Source of the DNA: Eurosta solidaginis
Lineage: Eukaryota; Arthropoda; Insecta; Diptera; Tephritidae
DNA: 64,000 nt
Assembly: GCF_040869045.1 (NCBI RefSeq)
Contig: NC_090322.1
Span: 184,697,477-184,761,476 of the forward strand
Reading direction: 5' to 3'
Shown here: in pieces, positions 12,313-23,150 of the stretch
Position numbering within the stretch: the first letter of the stretch is position 1
How the letters are laid out: the number at the start of each line of letters is the position of its first letter
Translations under genes and position numbers: made by a program
The notes under the pieces: model-generated
Told to the model about the DNA's origin: nothing
Database searches by the model: none
Seen by the model: only the letters and a program-made list of their open reading frames with translations

Positions 12313-12864
12313 TCAAAACCAAATTTGACAAGGGATGACGGAAAATCGTTCCAATATACATAAAGCTATATCTTTGCAACAAAGAGCTTTATATCAATGG
12401 TATTTCATTTCCCAATTGAATTTATAACAATAAATAGGAAAAACTTCAAATTTTAAAAAATAGGCGTGGCACCGCCGCTTGTATGACTAAGCAATTTTCT
12501 ATGTTTCGGGAGCCATAACTCGAAGAAAAATTAACGGATCGTAATAAAATTGTGTACACAAATTTTCCCTATAGCAGGAAAAATGGACGGGATCGGTTGA
12601 AGATCAGGGAAACTTAGATATAAAACAAGTTTAAAGCGGTCGTAGACTAGAATAATAAGTTATAACTTAGCAAAAAGTAGTTTTGAATCAAGGATATTTC
12701 ACTTATCAAGTTTTATTGTAAGAGGAAATGGGGAGAAATTTTTTTTTAAATGGGCGGTGCTCGTGTTATGTAGAAAAGTATTTTATCTGAAATGAAATGA
12801 ACAACTGAAGCTCACGCTGAGTATATAAAGTTCGGTTTCACCCGAACTTAGACACCTTTACTTG

Positions 12865-13138
12865 TTTTTGTTTTGTTTTTTAGTATATTTGTTTTTAAGT
12901 TACTTAAACATGTTAGTATCATTATTCGATTTATTTCTAATTCCATTAAGGTAATTTTTGCAGTTTGTGTTTAAACATTTTTTATAGAATTATTTTTTAA
13001 AATTTTAGATGAAATAATGAGGCACTGGGTGCGTTATGTATAAAGGAAGGAAGGCATGCCACCTAGACATGTCCCTTCAATCAAAGGAGAAAGTATTCTC
13101 CATATATGATGTAGAAGAAATAAAGGGTGGTGGGTGGT
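12865..13138. other. Unassigned AT-rich spacer
   Basis: No gene or known repeat recognised. Confidence 0.5.
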
Positions 13139-13402
13139 GTAGGGTTCTTATTATCTTTATTTAACTTTGTATTTTAGTTACTTTGAACTTTTTAATTTTT
13201 AAATTTATTATCAGTATTTTAAGTTTCAATATTGATTTTCAATTTTCAAAAATATTCATGATTGTAAAGTGTAGGGTTCTTATTATCTTTATTTAACTTT
13301 GTATTTTAGTTACTTTGAACTTTTTAATTTTTAAATTTATTATCAATATTTTAAGTTTCAATATTGATTTTCAATTTTCAAAAATATTCATGATTGTAAA
13401 AA
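13139..13402 (+). repeat. 132-bp tandem duplication
   Basis: Two copies of a 132-bp unit, starting AGGGTTCTTATTATC at 13141 and 13273, differ at essentially one base (TATCAGTATT against TATCAATATT). The near-identity indicates a recent duplication, or an assembly artefact. There is no coding potential. Confidence 0.9.
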
Positions 13403-14116
13403 AATAAAAAAAATATATTGACGCATACATTTAGGCGTTTTAAAGAATATAATTTAAATTTTTATTATAAAATAAAAACGTAGTTTCAATTACTACAGGT
13501 GGAGAAGGATAAATGGCAGGGAGGGAATGTTGGAGTAAGAGTTTGAGTGATAGGAAGAAGATGAATAGAACAAAAAAAAAGCAAATCGATATCTTATTGA
13601 TAACAAATCTATAAGAAGGTGATAGCAAGTCGAAGGCTTTTCCACAACTACTTGATTATATGAAAGCTCTTCGATATTTCTTAACTTTTGGAAACAAATA
13701 GATAATTTTTCATAAAAAATCGATAACGCGTATATTTGTAGCTCCCCTATAAAAAAAATAACCTTGTGATAACTACTCTAGTTTTTAGATAAATTTCGAA
13801 AACTATTCGATAACTAATCCACAGATTTTCAATTATAAATTGATATCAAACCGATAGGTTGACGATGAAATATATCTTTAACTCATCGATAGCCTTTGTT
13901 ATCGGTGCTCGTCGAAAGCACAACGATAATAAACTGATAACTCGTCAGAAAGAAATGGATAACTCGACCAAATTTCGTCGATAACAAATCATTATGCTTT
14001 TTGTATTTCTCCTCTCCTTTTGTCCATCTTCTTCACATTTACTTCTCTTCCTTTGTCGTTTTTTTTCTACATCTATATCATCAATATTTTTTCTGCCTTT
14101 CAATTTCCATTTACAG
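13403..14116. other. GATAAC/ATCGAT-rich AT-rich region, no gene
   Basis: From about 13585 to 13990 the motifs GATAAC, TCGATA and TTATCG occur many times on both strands, probably as a degenerate simple repeat. A 62-codon minus-strand frame (13440-13628) is hydrophobic and low-complexity and is not called a gene. Confidence 0.5.
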
Positions 14117-14516
14117 ATAAAAATATTTTCTTAGCCGGAAAGTCATCTTTCATTCGCCTCACATGGCCTAGCCAGCGTAGCCGCTGCGTTTTAATTCGTT
14201 AGGTTGATGTCTGCGTAAAGCTCGTACAGCTCATCAATAAATCTTCTTCGGTACTCGCCATCACCAACGCGAAGAGGTCCGTAAATCTTTTGAAGAGCTT
14301 TTCTCTTGAGCACTCCCAGAGCCGATTCATCTGATGTTGTCATGGTCAATGCTTCTGCACAATATGGCAGGACGGGTACGATAAGTGACTTGCTGAGCAT
14401 GAGTTTCATTTGCCGAGAGAGGACTTTACTTTTCAATTACCTACCTAGTACAAAGTAGCATTGGCAAGAGTGATTTTTCGCTAGATTTCAGAGCTAATGT
14501 TGTTGTTCGATGACAG

Positions 14517-16017
14517 ACAGACAATGCGTGCTTACAGGAGTCCCTGTCTTCGTAGACCTACCTCCGGTGTAAAACACAGATCAATGTCCGTTGATCTTCG
14601 GCCCAACATGTTGGTACCAATCGGTGAGCTGGGGTGTTCAAGTCAACCAGCCTTGGTTTGGCCGAGGAGGACTATCCATCCTCCTCTTCCATTTTCGGGT
14701 AATGGCACCCGGTTGCACGGCAACTCCACCGCGAGTTCCGTGCTTGCCTCAGAATCCCTCTTTCATTGATTTTGATATCTCGATATCTGATTAACAAGTT
14801 AACCAGATTGAGATATTGTGTTTTTGTCGCAATTTAGGAATGTGACCAACCTTTTCTGTCCTGCAGTGTTACAACAATGTATAAATACATTGTTTACGAC
14901 GGAGCTTGGTTTTGCTTAGATATTGCTTAAAGCGCCGCACTACGTTGACAAACAGAGTGAGCTTGGCATCAAATTATGCTCCGTCTTAAAACTCCATCAC
15001 AATTAAAATCAAGGGATGTGACCAACCTTTTCCGCACACAGACCTGTGAGTGCCGAGTGCCCGCCTCAACAATGCCCCTCGACATCGCTTGAGGCCACAC
15101 TACGTTGACAGACATTGTGTGCCATATTGTGCTACTATTGGCTTCCATTTTTGCTACTAATTTCGCTCCAATTTTCACTAAATTACGCAACAATTATGCT
15201 CCATTATGCCTCCAAATAAACTCTTACCACAATTAAGGGATGTGTCCAACCTTTTCCGCTCACAGACCTGTAAGTGACCGAGTACCTGCCCCAGCAACAT
15301 CCTTGCATTGCAGTCCGCCACACTGCAGTGATTTGACAACGTCAAATCTTGCCACATATTTGGGTGTGGCCATCCACACAGCGAACGCCTCCTATTCGCT
15401 TACGCAGTCTAAAGCAGCCTCAAACATCTCAAAAGACGAGATGAGCACCGGCCCACTCGTACAATTATAGATTGTTTTTCGGCTGACGATAGACATGCGT
15501 TCCTTCACCATCTTTCGTCATCGTTTTGCAGCTTATTTAACCGGCATCTCCGGTTGCCACAAATTAAGGGATGTGACCAACCTATCATCTGCCCCTCAGG
15601 GTCAGTTTCTCAATGAAATTGGGATTGCCGTGGCAAGCATGAGACCGAATTCCCTTGGGTTTGCACGCCCCAAGGGAAAACAAGTCTACTCAGAGCGTGT
15701 GTTATAAGTGAACTCTATTTGAAACCACAGCCACCGCGATGCTCCCACAAGGGGGCCATCCCAGGACAGGAGGTGAGACCTGAATACACAGCATCGTTCG
15801 ATGCCGTGCATCAGCTCACACTGGCTTCTCCTGCTCCCGCGGTAGCAGTTTTTATAAAGACCTTGCCTAGGGTCCCACAGGGTGATACCCGCGTCCACCC
15901 TGCTGCCTTTCGAGTAAAACACCTTACTCATGGATTGGGTACCCATGGTATTATGGTCGCCTTTTACGACCGGTATACCTACCGTGGGCATATTCTAACC
16001 CCTAACCCACAGGGGGA
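14517..16017 (-). mobile_element. 1.5-kb retroposon (family R) with 15-bp target-site duplication
   Basis: GTTGTTCGATGACAG occurs at 14502-14516 and 16018-16032, flanking the insertion within the LINE. On the minus strand it begins CCCCCTGTGGGTTAGGGGTT, then GGTAGGTATACCGGTCGTAA and the GTCGTAAAAGGCGAC hairpin, shared with the 389-bp element at 10118-10506. Internally AAGGGATGTGACCAACC-like text repeats near 14840, 15012, 15236 and 15567. A 101-codon frame at 15686-15991 lies just downstream of the shared 5' block; I cannot name its product. Confidence 0.75.
14838..15590 (+). repeat. Degenerate tandem repeat inside the 1.5-kb retroposon
   Basis: The phrase GGGATGTGACCAACCTTTTC recurs about every 170-330 bp (14840, 15012, 15236, 15567). 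It is accompanied in part by CACACTACGTTGACA and CACAGACCTGTAAGTG. These are imperfect, non-coding repeats. Confidence 0.6.
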
Positions 16018-16728
16018 GTTGTTCGATGACAGCAGGAACTTCGTTTTTTCCTCATTCACCATCAAATCCATATTTTCCTCTTCCTTTTCTATTTTGGAGT
16101 AGGCAAACTTACGGCGCGGGTAATCAGGTCGATGATATCAATGTCATCAACATACGCCAGTTTTATAGAATATTGTCCCAGATCGCTTAAGTTCTGCAGC
16201 TAGCATAATTTTCGCCAGCATCAAATTAAAGAAATCTCACGATAGGGGTCATCCTCGTTTAGTTTCGAAAGGCTCGGAGAGGCCCTTCTCTATTCTGACT
16301 GAGCTAATGGTGTTGCTCAACATTATTTTGCACAGCCGTATAAGTCTTGCGGGGAGGCCAAATTCAAACATAGCAGCATATAGGCAGCCCTTTTCGTTCT
16401 GTCGAAGGCGGCTTTAAAATCGACGAAGAATTGATGTGTGTCAATTCTTTTTTGCGGTTTTTTCCAAGATTAATCGCATTGTGAAATCTGCCGATTCATG
16501 GTGGGCTTAAATATTTCGCACAATACACTTGACAGTCCCTTATCTGCGATATTAAGAAGCTTTATTCCGCGAAAGTTGGTGCAGTTTGCAGGATACCCTT
16601 TCTTGTGGACGCAGCAAAGAACACTTAGATTCCAATCGTCGGCGTGCACTCGTCCGACCATATTTTACAAAGAAGCTGATGCATGTGCCTTACCAACTCA
16701 TCGCCGCCGTATTTGAATAGCTCTATAG

Positions 16729-18261
16729 CAGGGATCGCCACAAGTTTCTTATGGAAGCGTGACCACACCCACGGACGGAGGTAGTAAAAAGCACACTGTA
16801 AAAACTTTATAAAATTATATTATTTTATTTAGAAAGAAAATTATATATTTTGTAATCCTGATAGAAGGTAGTTTCATCCTATTATTTTTATATTTAATTT
16901 TTTATATTTCTTTTTTATATTTAAACATTTTTTTTTTATGCTTGTAGGCTTTTTATTTTTTTTTTTTGTTTTTTAGAAACAAAATAAAAAATTGGTAATT
17001 CTGATAAAAGAAAATCTGATTCATTCATTTTATTAAATCTTTTATATTTTCTTGTTTTTATTTTTTGTATATTTTTTAAAATTTTTTTTGTTTTGTTTTT
17101 AAATCTTTTTTATTTAATAGTATTTAAGAAAGAAGGATTAAAGTTAGGATGAAAAATAATAAAAAAACTAATAAAGTAAAAAAAAAAAAACGGGGAAGGA
17201 ATGTGAAGGAAAGTGATAAAGTTTTCATATATTCAGATCAGCTATAAGCACTTCACTATTTTATTAAAAAACCCTTCAATTGAGGTCACCATTTCAAAAA
17301 TCGTTTTATTTTCTTGCACTGAAATATTTAAATGGTTTAATTATTTTGTCAAATCTGTCAAAAACTCATTTAAAAATAATTTACAAAAATAAAGATATTT
17401 AACTGAAGTAGATACTCCTACATTTACTCCCCCTAAATATAGTAATAACTATACTATTTAATAAAATTTTATTTATAATTTAAACTAAATATATTAACAT
17501 TTTAAACAATTTTTAAAATAACTGCCAATCAAAATTTCATTTTGAAATAACATAACATAACGCAGCTTATCGGAAAGTAACTTAAATTTCGATTACAAAG
17601 TTCTGTTCGCTACACAGAGTCAAGTTAAATAAAACCGTTTAAAAACATGGCTAATATTTATTATATTGTATTAGATAAATGAGTGATAATCTTAAATTAA
17701 CTTTTCCGGTTAATAACGGTGAAACAAGGCATGCATGTATTCAAACTTCTCACTAATATGTATATTCCATAATATTTTTTTAGTTCAAGTGAAACGAAAT
17801 AAATTTTTGTCAGTGCATGGCTATTCTTCATTTTGTTTTCTAAAAAAATTAGCGACAACCAGTCAGCGAGCAGAAATGGTGCTGGCACGTACACAAACCC
17901 TGTCGGACTTGGTAGCTTTCAAAATTAACGTATCGCATTGTTTTCTTGAATGCATTCAAAAATGCGTTGAATTAAAATTTAATTTAATTTAAAATTTAAT
18001 TATTAAATAAATCAAACAAAGCTTCAATGTTTTCGTACAGGTGAACCAAAAACATACCCGAAAATATTACTTCAAAAGCCATTTTACACGAAATTATAGC
18101 AGTTTAGTTTCTAATGGGTACAGCAGAACACATTCGGTTGTGGGCGAGTGGTTAGAATGCGTGCGAGCGGGGATGTGTGGTGCGCTTGCCTATGCGGTGC
18201 GCATGCCTGACCGTTTTACAAAAACAATTGCGTGAAAGCGCTTATGGGGTGGCGATCCCTG
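16729..18261. mobile_element. hAT-type DNA transposon, 1533 bp, non-autonomous
   Basis: Perfect 13-bp terminal inverted repeats CAGGGATCGCCAC (16729-16741) and GTGGCGATCCCTG (18249-18261) are bordered by the 8-bp direct repeat CTCTATAG (16721-16728 and 18262-18269). The CAGGG start and a duplication of form nTnnnnAn fit the hAT superfamily. Removing the element rejoins the surrounding LINE reading frame text. The inside is AT-rich (T-runs at 16900-17110) with no transposase domain; open frames at 17697-17992 are short and unrecognised. It would need enzyme supplied by another element. Confidence 0.9.
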
Positions 18262-18404
18262 CTCTATAGGCAATCCATCAGCGCCCGCGGCCTTGTTGTT
18301 TTTTAATCTGGCTATTGCTATTTTTTTACAGATACATGCTTACAATGCTACAAAATGTAGCAAATTTGTTTTGTGTAAATTCAGCTATTTCGACGGCTAC
18401 ATAT

Positions 18405-18712
18405 GTTGGCGCACACCGTGGTGTGCTGGTAGCGTGCTCCGCTTACCACACCGAAGGTCGTAGGTTCAACTCCTGGTCAAAGAAACATCGCAAATTTAGG
18501 ATAACGTTATTGAAAAGCAATTAGAAAAGAGTTTTACTTAGTGGGATCGCCCTCGGCAGTGATTTGGCAAGCACTCCGAGTGTATTTCTGCCATGAAAAG
18601 ATTATCAGTGAAAATTCAACGGCCTTGCAGATACCGTTTGGAGTCGGCACAAAACATGTAGCTCCCGCTCGCCAATTTTTAATAAAAATCAAAAGGAGTA
18701 CGACGTAATAAC
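18405..18712 (+). mobile_element. tRNA-derived SINE, copy S2
   Basis: The head is CACCGTGGTGTGCTGGTAGC, then CACACCGAAGGTC and GTAGGTTCAACTCC (B-box-like). The body has GGGATCGCC, GGCAAGCACTCCGAGTGTAT, CTTGCAGATACCGTT and AAAAGGAGTACGACG. It lies immediately beside the N-terminal LINE block and lacks the last part of the consensus seen at 30387-30735. Confidence 0.8.
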
Positions 18713-19243
18713 CTTCCCATTTTAGTTAAATTTTTTTTAGTATGCGTTCCGGCGAATAGCACTATGATACGACTAGTGTCAAATTTGAATTATTTGAGGT
18801 TGATTACGTTATTTATCTTTTTAACACAAGTGCAAAGAAAATTTATGAGTTTACTATTTCTTATATTACGTACTTACATATTTGCTCTTGTTTATATCTA
18901 TGTGTGAAAATTGTTAATCTTTGCAATTGCACAAGTACATTGTTGCCATGTCATGCTGATTGTGGCATGCCACAACATCAATTCGGCACACGCCATTTGC
19001 TGCAAATGTGAGTCAGTGGTGGCAAAATCCATAAAGTTTGTTTGCTCGTTTTCTTCCTTTTTCGTTCAGCAGGTTATACGTACGTCTATCAATCTGGCAG
19101 CCAGTCAAGCATCTAACGAATGATTGTTTGAGTCAAATATTTAGCTGCCACATTTTGACTGGAGTAACTATTTGTTTTGACTCAAATATCTGTCTATTGC
19201 ATGCCATTTAAGAAAATTTATAAAAAATAATGTATGTTTATAC
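18713..19243. other. Unassigned DNA
   Basis: No gene recognised. The sequence is less repetitive than its surroundings and may be host intergenic or intronic DNA. Confidence 0.5.
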
Positions 19244-19990
19244 CAGACCTGTAAAGAAAAAGTGCCAGTACAAGTACAAGTATCAGTACCTCAGTATTTC
19301 GAAAAATAAGTACAAGTATAAGTATCGAAGTACTTGTACTTGAATTGTTGAAGTACAAGTAGAGTACTTGTAAATACTTTGATAAGTATTGAGCGGTTTT
19401 AAAGCGGATGAACCAGCACCCTTAGATCGCCTAACTTTGACAAAATGGTTGAAGGAGAGTTTTACAGGTATTTTAATGGTACATCAACAGATTTTAATAT
19501 GCTTCAGAGTTATCCTCTTATGAAGGACCTATCACTCAATACGCCCTTAGCTTCCTCCGCCCCAGTAGAGCGTTTATTTGCCTAGCAGGCATTGCTTATA
19601 GTCCTAGAAGGCAATCAATGACGGAGTTTTTGTTTGAAAAGCTAGTACTAATGAAGGCAAATAGAAAACTATTTTAATATTGTTAGCTGTTGTACAATTT
19701 ATACTTATTTAATATATTGTTTTACTTCTTGTTGCTTTCTAATATGAATTTTAATCATATTTTGATTTTCCATTTATGAATTAAACTGACACATTTTATC
19801 AGAAAGAGTATTTTCGTGTACTTGCAAGTATTTCGTAAGTAGATCTAGTTTTACATTCGGATTCGAAGTAAAAGTACTATAGTACTTATACTTTGTACTT
19901 AGATTTGAAGTACTTTTGTACTTGTACTTATTTGATACTTGTACTTATTTGGTACTAGTAAAAGTATGTACTCAGTACCTTACAGGTCTG
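19244..19990 (+). mobile_element. hAT element derivative, 747 bp, with GTACTT subterminal repeats
   Basis: The ends CAGACCTGTAA (19244) and TTACAGGTCTG (to 19990) are inverted repeats. They are flanked by perfect 8-bp direct repeats GTTTATAC (19236-19243, 19991-19998) of the hAT form nTnnnnAn. Both subterminal regions are packed with AGTACTTGTACTT-like hexamer repeats, probable transposase-binding sites. A decayed C-terminal hAT dimerisation region remains inside. It is an internally deleted copy. Confidence 0.92.
19400..19677 (+). pseudogene. hAT transposase C-terminal (hATC) fragment
   Basis: The text LSLNTPLASSAPVERLFA followed, after a stop and frameshift, by GIAYSPRRQSMTEFLFEKLV and a terminal stop at 19675-19677 matches the hAT dimerisation domain, where SxPVERLFS and RRxxLxxxxFEKLVxLK-type text is conserved. 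The DDE catalytic core and zinc finger are absent. An in-frame TAG after RLFA and a one-base shift make it non-functional. It is part of the 747-bp element. Confidence 0.85.
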
Positions 19991-19998
19991 GTTTATAC

Positions 19999-22900
19999 CC
20001 AACTATGTATGTATATATAGTTACTTGCAGAGAACGAATAAAAATTGCCGGGCATAATCTAATCGAGAGATATATTTAGTAATATATATAAAAGTTTTAA
20101 AAATGGAGAGAAAATTCGGTTGTGCCGCGTCCATTTGCGAAAGATAAGAATATTTGAATAAAAGTTTTGCACAGTCAAATAAAGCCGCCTTAAGAAATGT
20201 GCGAGTTCGCGTGGTAGCCTCCTTTTTCGACAGCCAAAATTTCGAGACATGAATTAATAGGTGGTACAACCAGAACTGCGTGATTTGGTATGAAAAATTT
20301 AAAAGAAAAAAGTTTTAAGACTATGAAAATTTCCACCGTAATTTAGAAAAATTTTAGGATAAATTGATAAATGTTTTCACAATTGATGTTTTTTAGGTAT
20401 ATGTATCGGAGCTCAGTATTAAATGTTGATTTCAGCACAAATAAACGTCAGTTACTGGTAGTGGACCAGGTCATAAATATATTTTAATTGAGCCCATCTC
20501 AGTATGTCGGAAGTAATAATTCGAAAAAATTACAACAAGGGCTTAGACCCTCTAAGATAAACGTTGCTGGATTTGTACCGGAAATGATATTAAAAAAAAC
20601 TAACTTTATGAGTCAGCAATGACCCATAAATAAAACCTGTACCAGCACAAAATGATCAATGGTGGCGGTTTGCATTGTATAATGATTTATTCATTTGCGA
20701 GGCTGCAGTCAAATAAGCCAGAGGTCACTTGAATCATAGCGTCATGAATGCCAGGCTGATATATGAATGAGGGGCGCACTACAATCTTGCTGGAAATATA
20801 TACCGATTTTGATTCACAGCACATACGTATCACCTTCATCTTCAGCGACTACAAGGCTTTGACAACCGGTAACTTCATTAAAGGGAACACACTCCCGGAC
20901 CTTTCCCGGGGCGAACAATCACAATAAAGATTAACCATGTGCAGCGATGCGATTAAATAAAAGCAAAACAAAGCTCATTGGGAGTTAAATTGATTTGCAA
21001 CATTTCCCTCGATCCGTACGATTTGGAAAAATATCTACGATCCGCGCGACACCTTGCGAAATGTATTACTGCCATTGAACTCTGAACTGCGTTTTAACGG
21101 TCAAGTCCCTAGATCACTGGGTATTCATTTAAAAACCGATCGCGAACTTTCAAATCTCCTATGAAGTATTTAATTATCTTGGTCCGCGCTTGTTGTATTA
21201 TTACGATGTTCTGATCTTCAGCGTTTAGCTCAAAGAAAAGTGACTTAAAAATCGAGAGATTCCATATACTGTGAATATGAGTCCTAAATATGTCGATGGG
21301 ACAGGGCATCTAGAAAAATCGTTTTTCCTAAATTTTAAAACTTAATATGGGCTAGACTATGTTTGAAGTTTGAGGGCTCTAGGTTACCGGGAACTACAAA
21401 TCGTATAAAGATTGTTTAATTAATTACAAAAGTTGCTTGAATATCTATGTACCAACTATGTATGTGACTCGTTCATGTGATTTTCTGCCTTGCCGGCAAC
21501 ATTTAATTTTTCCTTATATTTTGTTAATTTATTTTCTATTCACACACCTGATAAGCGTTTGCTGAATGTAGGTAACCTTTATTTTGTAGCATTTAAATAT
21601 GTTATATGGATTTAGATATTTTCATTGTTTGTTTTTTATTTTTGTTTATCATGCCTTTCTTTTGACGTTGTTGCAACTGCAACGGAAACAACCACACCGC
21701 TCTTCCGTTGAGCAACTTTCGCTGATGCATTGATTATGTGGCATTGTTGCACTTTTAGGCCGGATTGTGTGTTGCAAGTACAATGCCTTGATTGCATTTA
21801 TTTACTTAGCTGTGTTTTGTTTTGTCCTTTACAGAAAACAAGGAAATATTTTACTCTTTTCCTCCCGTCATTCTTTAGAGTTGCAGCGATTACATCAATT
21901 ACGGTTGCACTCAATAAATTTAAAAAGCATTTCAAGTCACATTGAAATACTTAAACTCGCATATTTACCCAGGCTAGGGATGATACGGATATATTATTGT
22001 GATACTGAAACGTCGAAGTTTTCGATTGGCTTATATGTATATCTTATCCCGATTTCTCCGTTTGTGGAAAAGCAGAGTTTTAGCGGAATTCTATCAGTAG
22101 AAATGGTCTGGGTCGATAGATATAAAAGTAAATTAGACTGAAAGCTTTATGTGACAAGTTATATTGGTTTATTTTTAGTATACATCCTTCGTATACTAAA
22201 CTAAGTATGTGCCGCTTGTGTCCTTCTTTGATATAAAACTCGGTTCTGATTCCACTAAACTTATGTCCGTAACATCTAATACATACAAAGAAATTTTTCT
22301 GTTTGTATGCCTCTAGCTAAATTTCTACTTGAATTCATTGCGTCTGATAGCAGAAAAATAGCCTAGGTTGGTGAGGCTGTGATGATCCATTTATCAAGCA
22401 GATATTCCGGTTGCAGGCAAGCCCGTGCTGACCTGCTGTGCCAGACTCCGTCTTGCACACAATTTGTTACATACTTAATCAATTGGAGCTTAATCGTTTA
22501 AAGGTTTTTGACCTACCAACAACTTGCTCCAGTCGCTTCTCCGTTGGACTAACTGGCGTTAATTGGAAACACCAAGGGAAACTAAAACGTTTACCAGCTT
22601 GTCCTTCCACTGCTAAAGAAAGAAGAATACGAGGGAAGAGTTAACTTGATCTTAATGTAGGACTAGCAGTTGGCGTAAACCACCTTGTCTAAGGCATGTA
22701 TATTTTGAACCTGCTAAGACTGCTTTGCGCATTTTTGTTTTATTTCCGTGATCATAGCGGCTTGGAATCTACCCGTAGAAAGGTATGCCTACGCGGAGCT
22801 TCAGATGCTGACTGTAAGGAATAATGCCCGAAATTCTACCATAGTATTTAGCGGATGACGGAAGGTTTCACGAACAGGCCAAATACCTTTAAAAGCGATA

Positions 22901-23044
22901 ATGTCAACCTGGCAACAAGATAACGAGAACACGATTGAACTGACACCACCTTCCCCGACGTTGGAATATAAGTTCCGTCATCCGGCTATGGTGAAATGGA
23001 AACAGAAACAAGCGGAATTCACGCTAAAATAGGCCTCTCATCAT
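19999..23044. other. Mostly unassigned DNA, no gene supported
   Basis: Short open frames (up to 124 codons at 21767-22141) show no domain. Near 21030-21100 the phrase GCGCGACACCTTGCGAAAT resembles text near 2225, suggesting an old dispersed repeat. Around 21660-21720 a TTGTTGCAACTGCAACGG region looks like fly intergenic DNA. I see no splice structure that would define exons. Confidence 0.45.
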
Positions 23045-23150
23045 ATATGTCCTGCTGTATGGCTCGGAATAATAGATAGCGTAGCGAAACGATAAGATGA
23101 TTTGAGAGAAATGTTTTGCGGAGGATTTATGGTCCTGTTCATGATGTCAA
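23045..23150 (+). pseudogene. Short LINE C-terminal fragment
   Basis: The text VLLYGSE, then stops, then EKCFAEDLWSCS in one frame and LRRIYGPVHDV-like in another corresponds to the LLYGAE...VLRKIYGP region seen at 4564-4870 and 14191-14436. It is small and heavily decayed; the call rests on these motifs only. Confidence 0.5.

Larger units (their letters stand above)
11717..12361 (+). mobile_element. Penelope-like element, truncated, with inverted terminal copy
   Basis: A piece encoding the end of a GIY-YIG endonuclease (11832-12092) is followed by a terminal region with a hammerhead-like core (12276-12312) ending near ATATACAT. An inverted copy of the same terminus lies at about 11731-11826. 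Penelope-like elements are known for terminal repeats of mixed orientation and for hammerhead motifs in them. The piece sits inside DINE-like copy D2. Confidence 0.75.
11097..12864 (+). mobile_element. DINE-like element, copy D2, interrupted by a Penelope-like insertion
   Basis: It begins TATACTCAGCGTGC-TTT-GCACACAGAGTATA, a strong terminal hairpin, and ends TTCGGTTTCACCCGAACTTAG...TTTACTTG. It contains the GAGCCATTTCCGTCCGTCCG block and GTGGCACCGCCCAC near 11513. It lacks a satellite core. Bases about 11717-12361 are foreign (Penelope-like): the interrupted text resumes as AAAGCTATATCTTTGC, matching copy D3 near 33003. Confidence 0.75.
14117..18335 (-). pseudogene. LINE relic (RT to C-terminus) interrupted by two insertions
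   Basis: Three minus-strand blocks belong to one LINE. 18270-18335 gives NNKAAGADGLP. 16033-16728 gives ELFKYGGDELV, DDWNLSVLC-VHKKG, RGIKLLNIADK-LSSVLCE, VDFKAAFD and the YVDD form LAYVDDIDII (near 16150). 14117-14501 gives RQMKLMLSKSLIVPVLPYCAE, IYGPLRVGDGEYRRR and RLRWLGHVRRMKDD. Numerous frameshifts and stops make it dead. The first interruption is a hAT element (16729-18261), the second a retroposon (14517-16017). The domain order RT then IYGP/GHVRRM is typical of RTE-like LINEs; the endonuclease is not seen. Confidence 0.8.

Noticed and set aside
13585..13990. Cluster of ATCGAT/GATAAC motifs as a regulatory module (for example DREF or GATA sites)
   Set aside because: No gene is adjacent and the motifs grade into a general AT-rich simple repeat; a repeat origin is as likely.
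15719..16102. 127-codon plus-strand frame
   Set aside because: It is antisense to the retroposon's 5' region and crosses its target-site duplication into the LINE.
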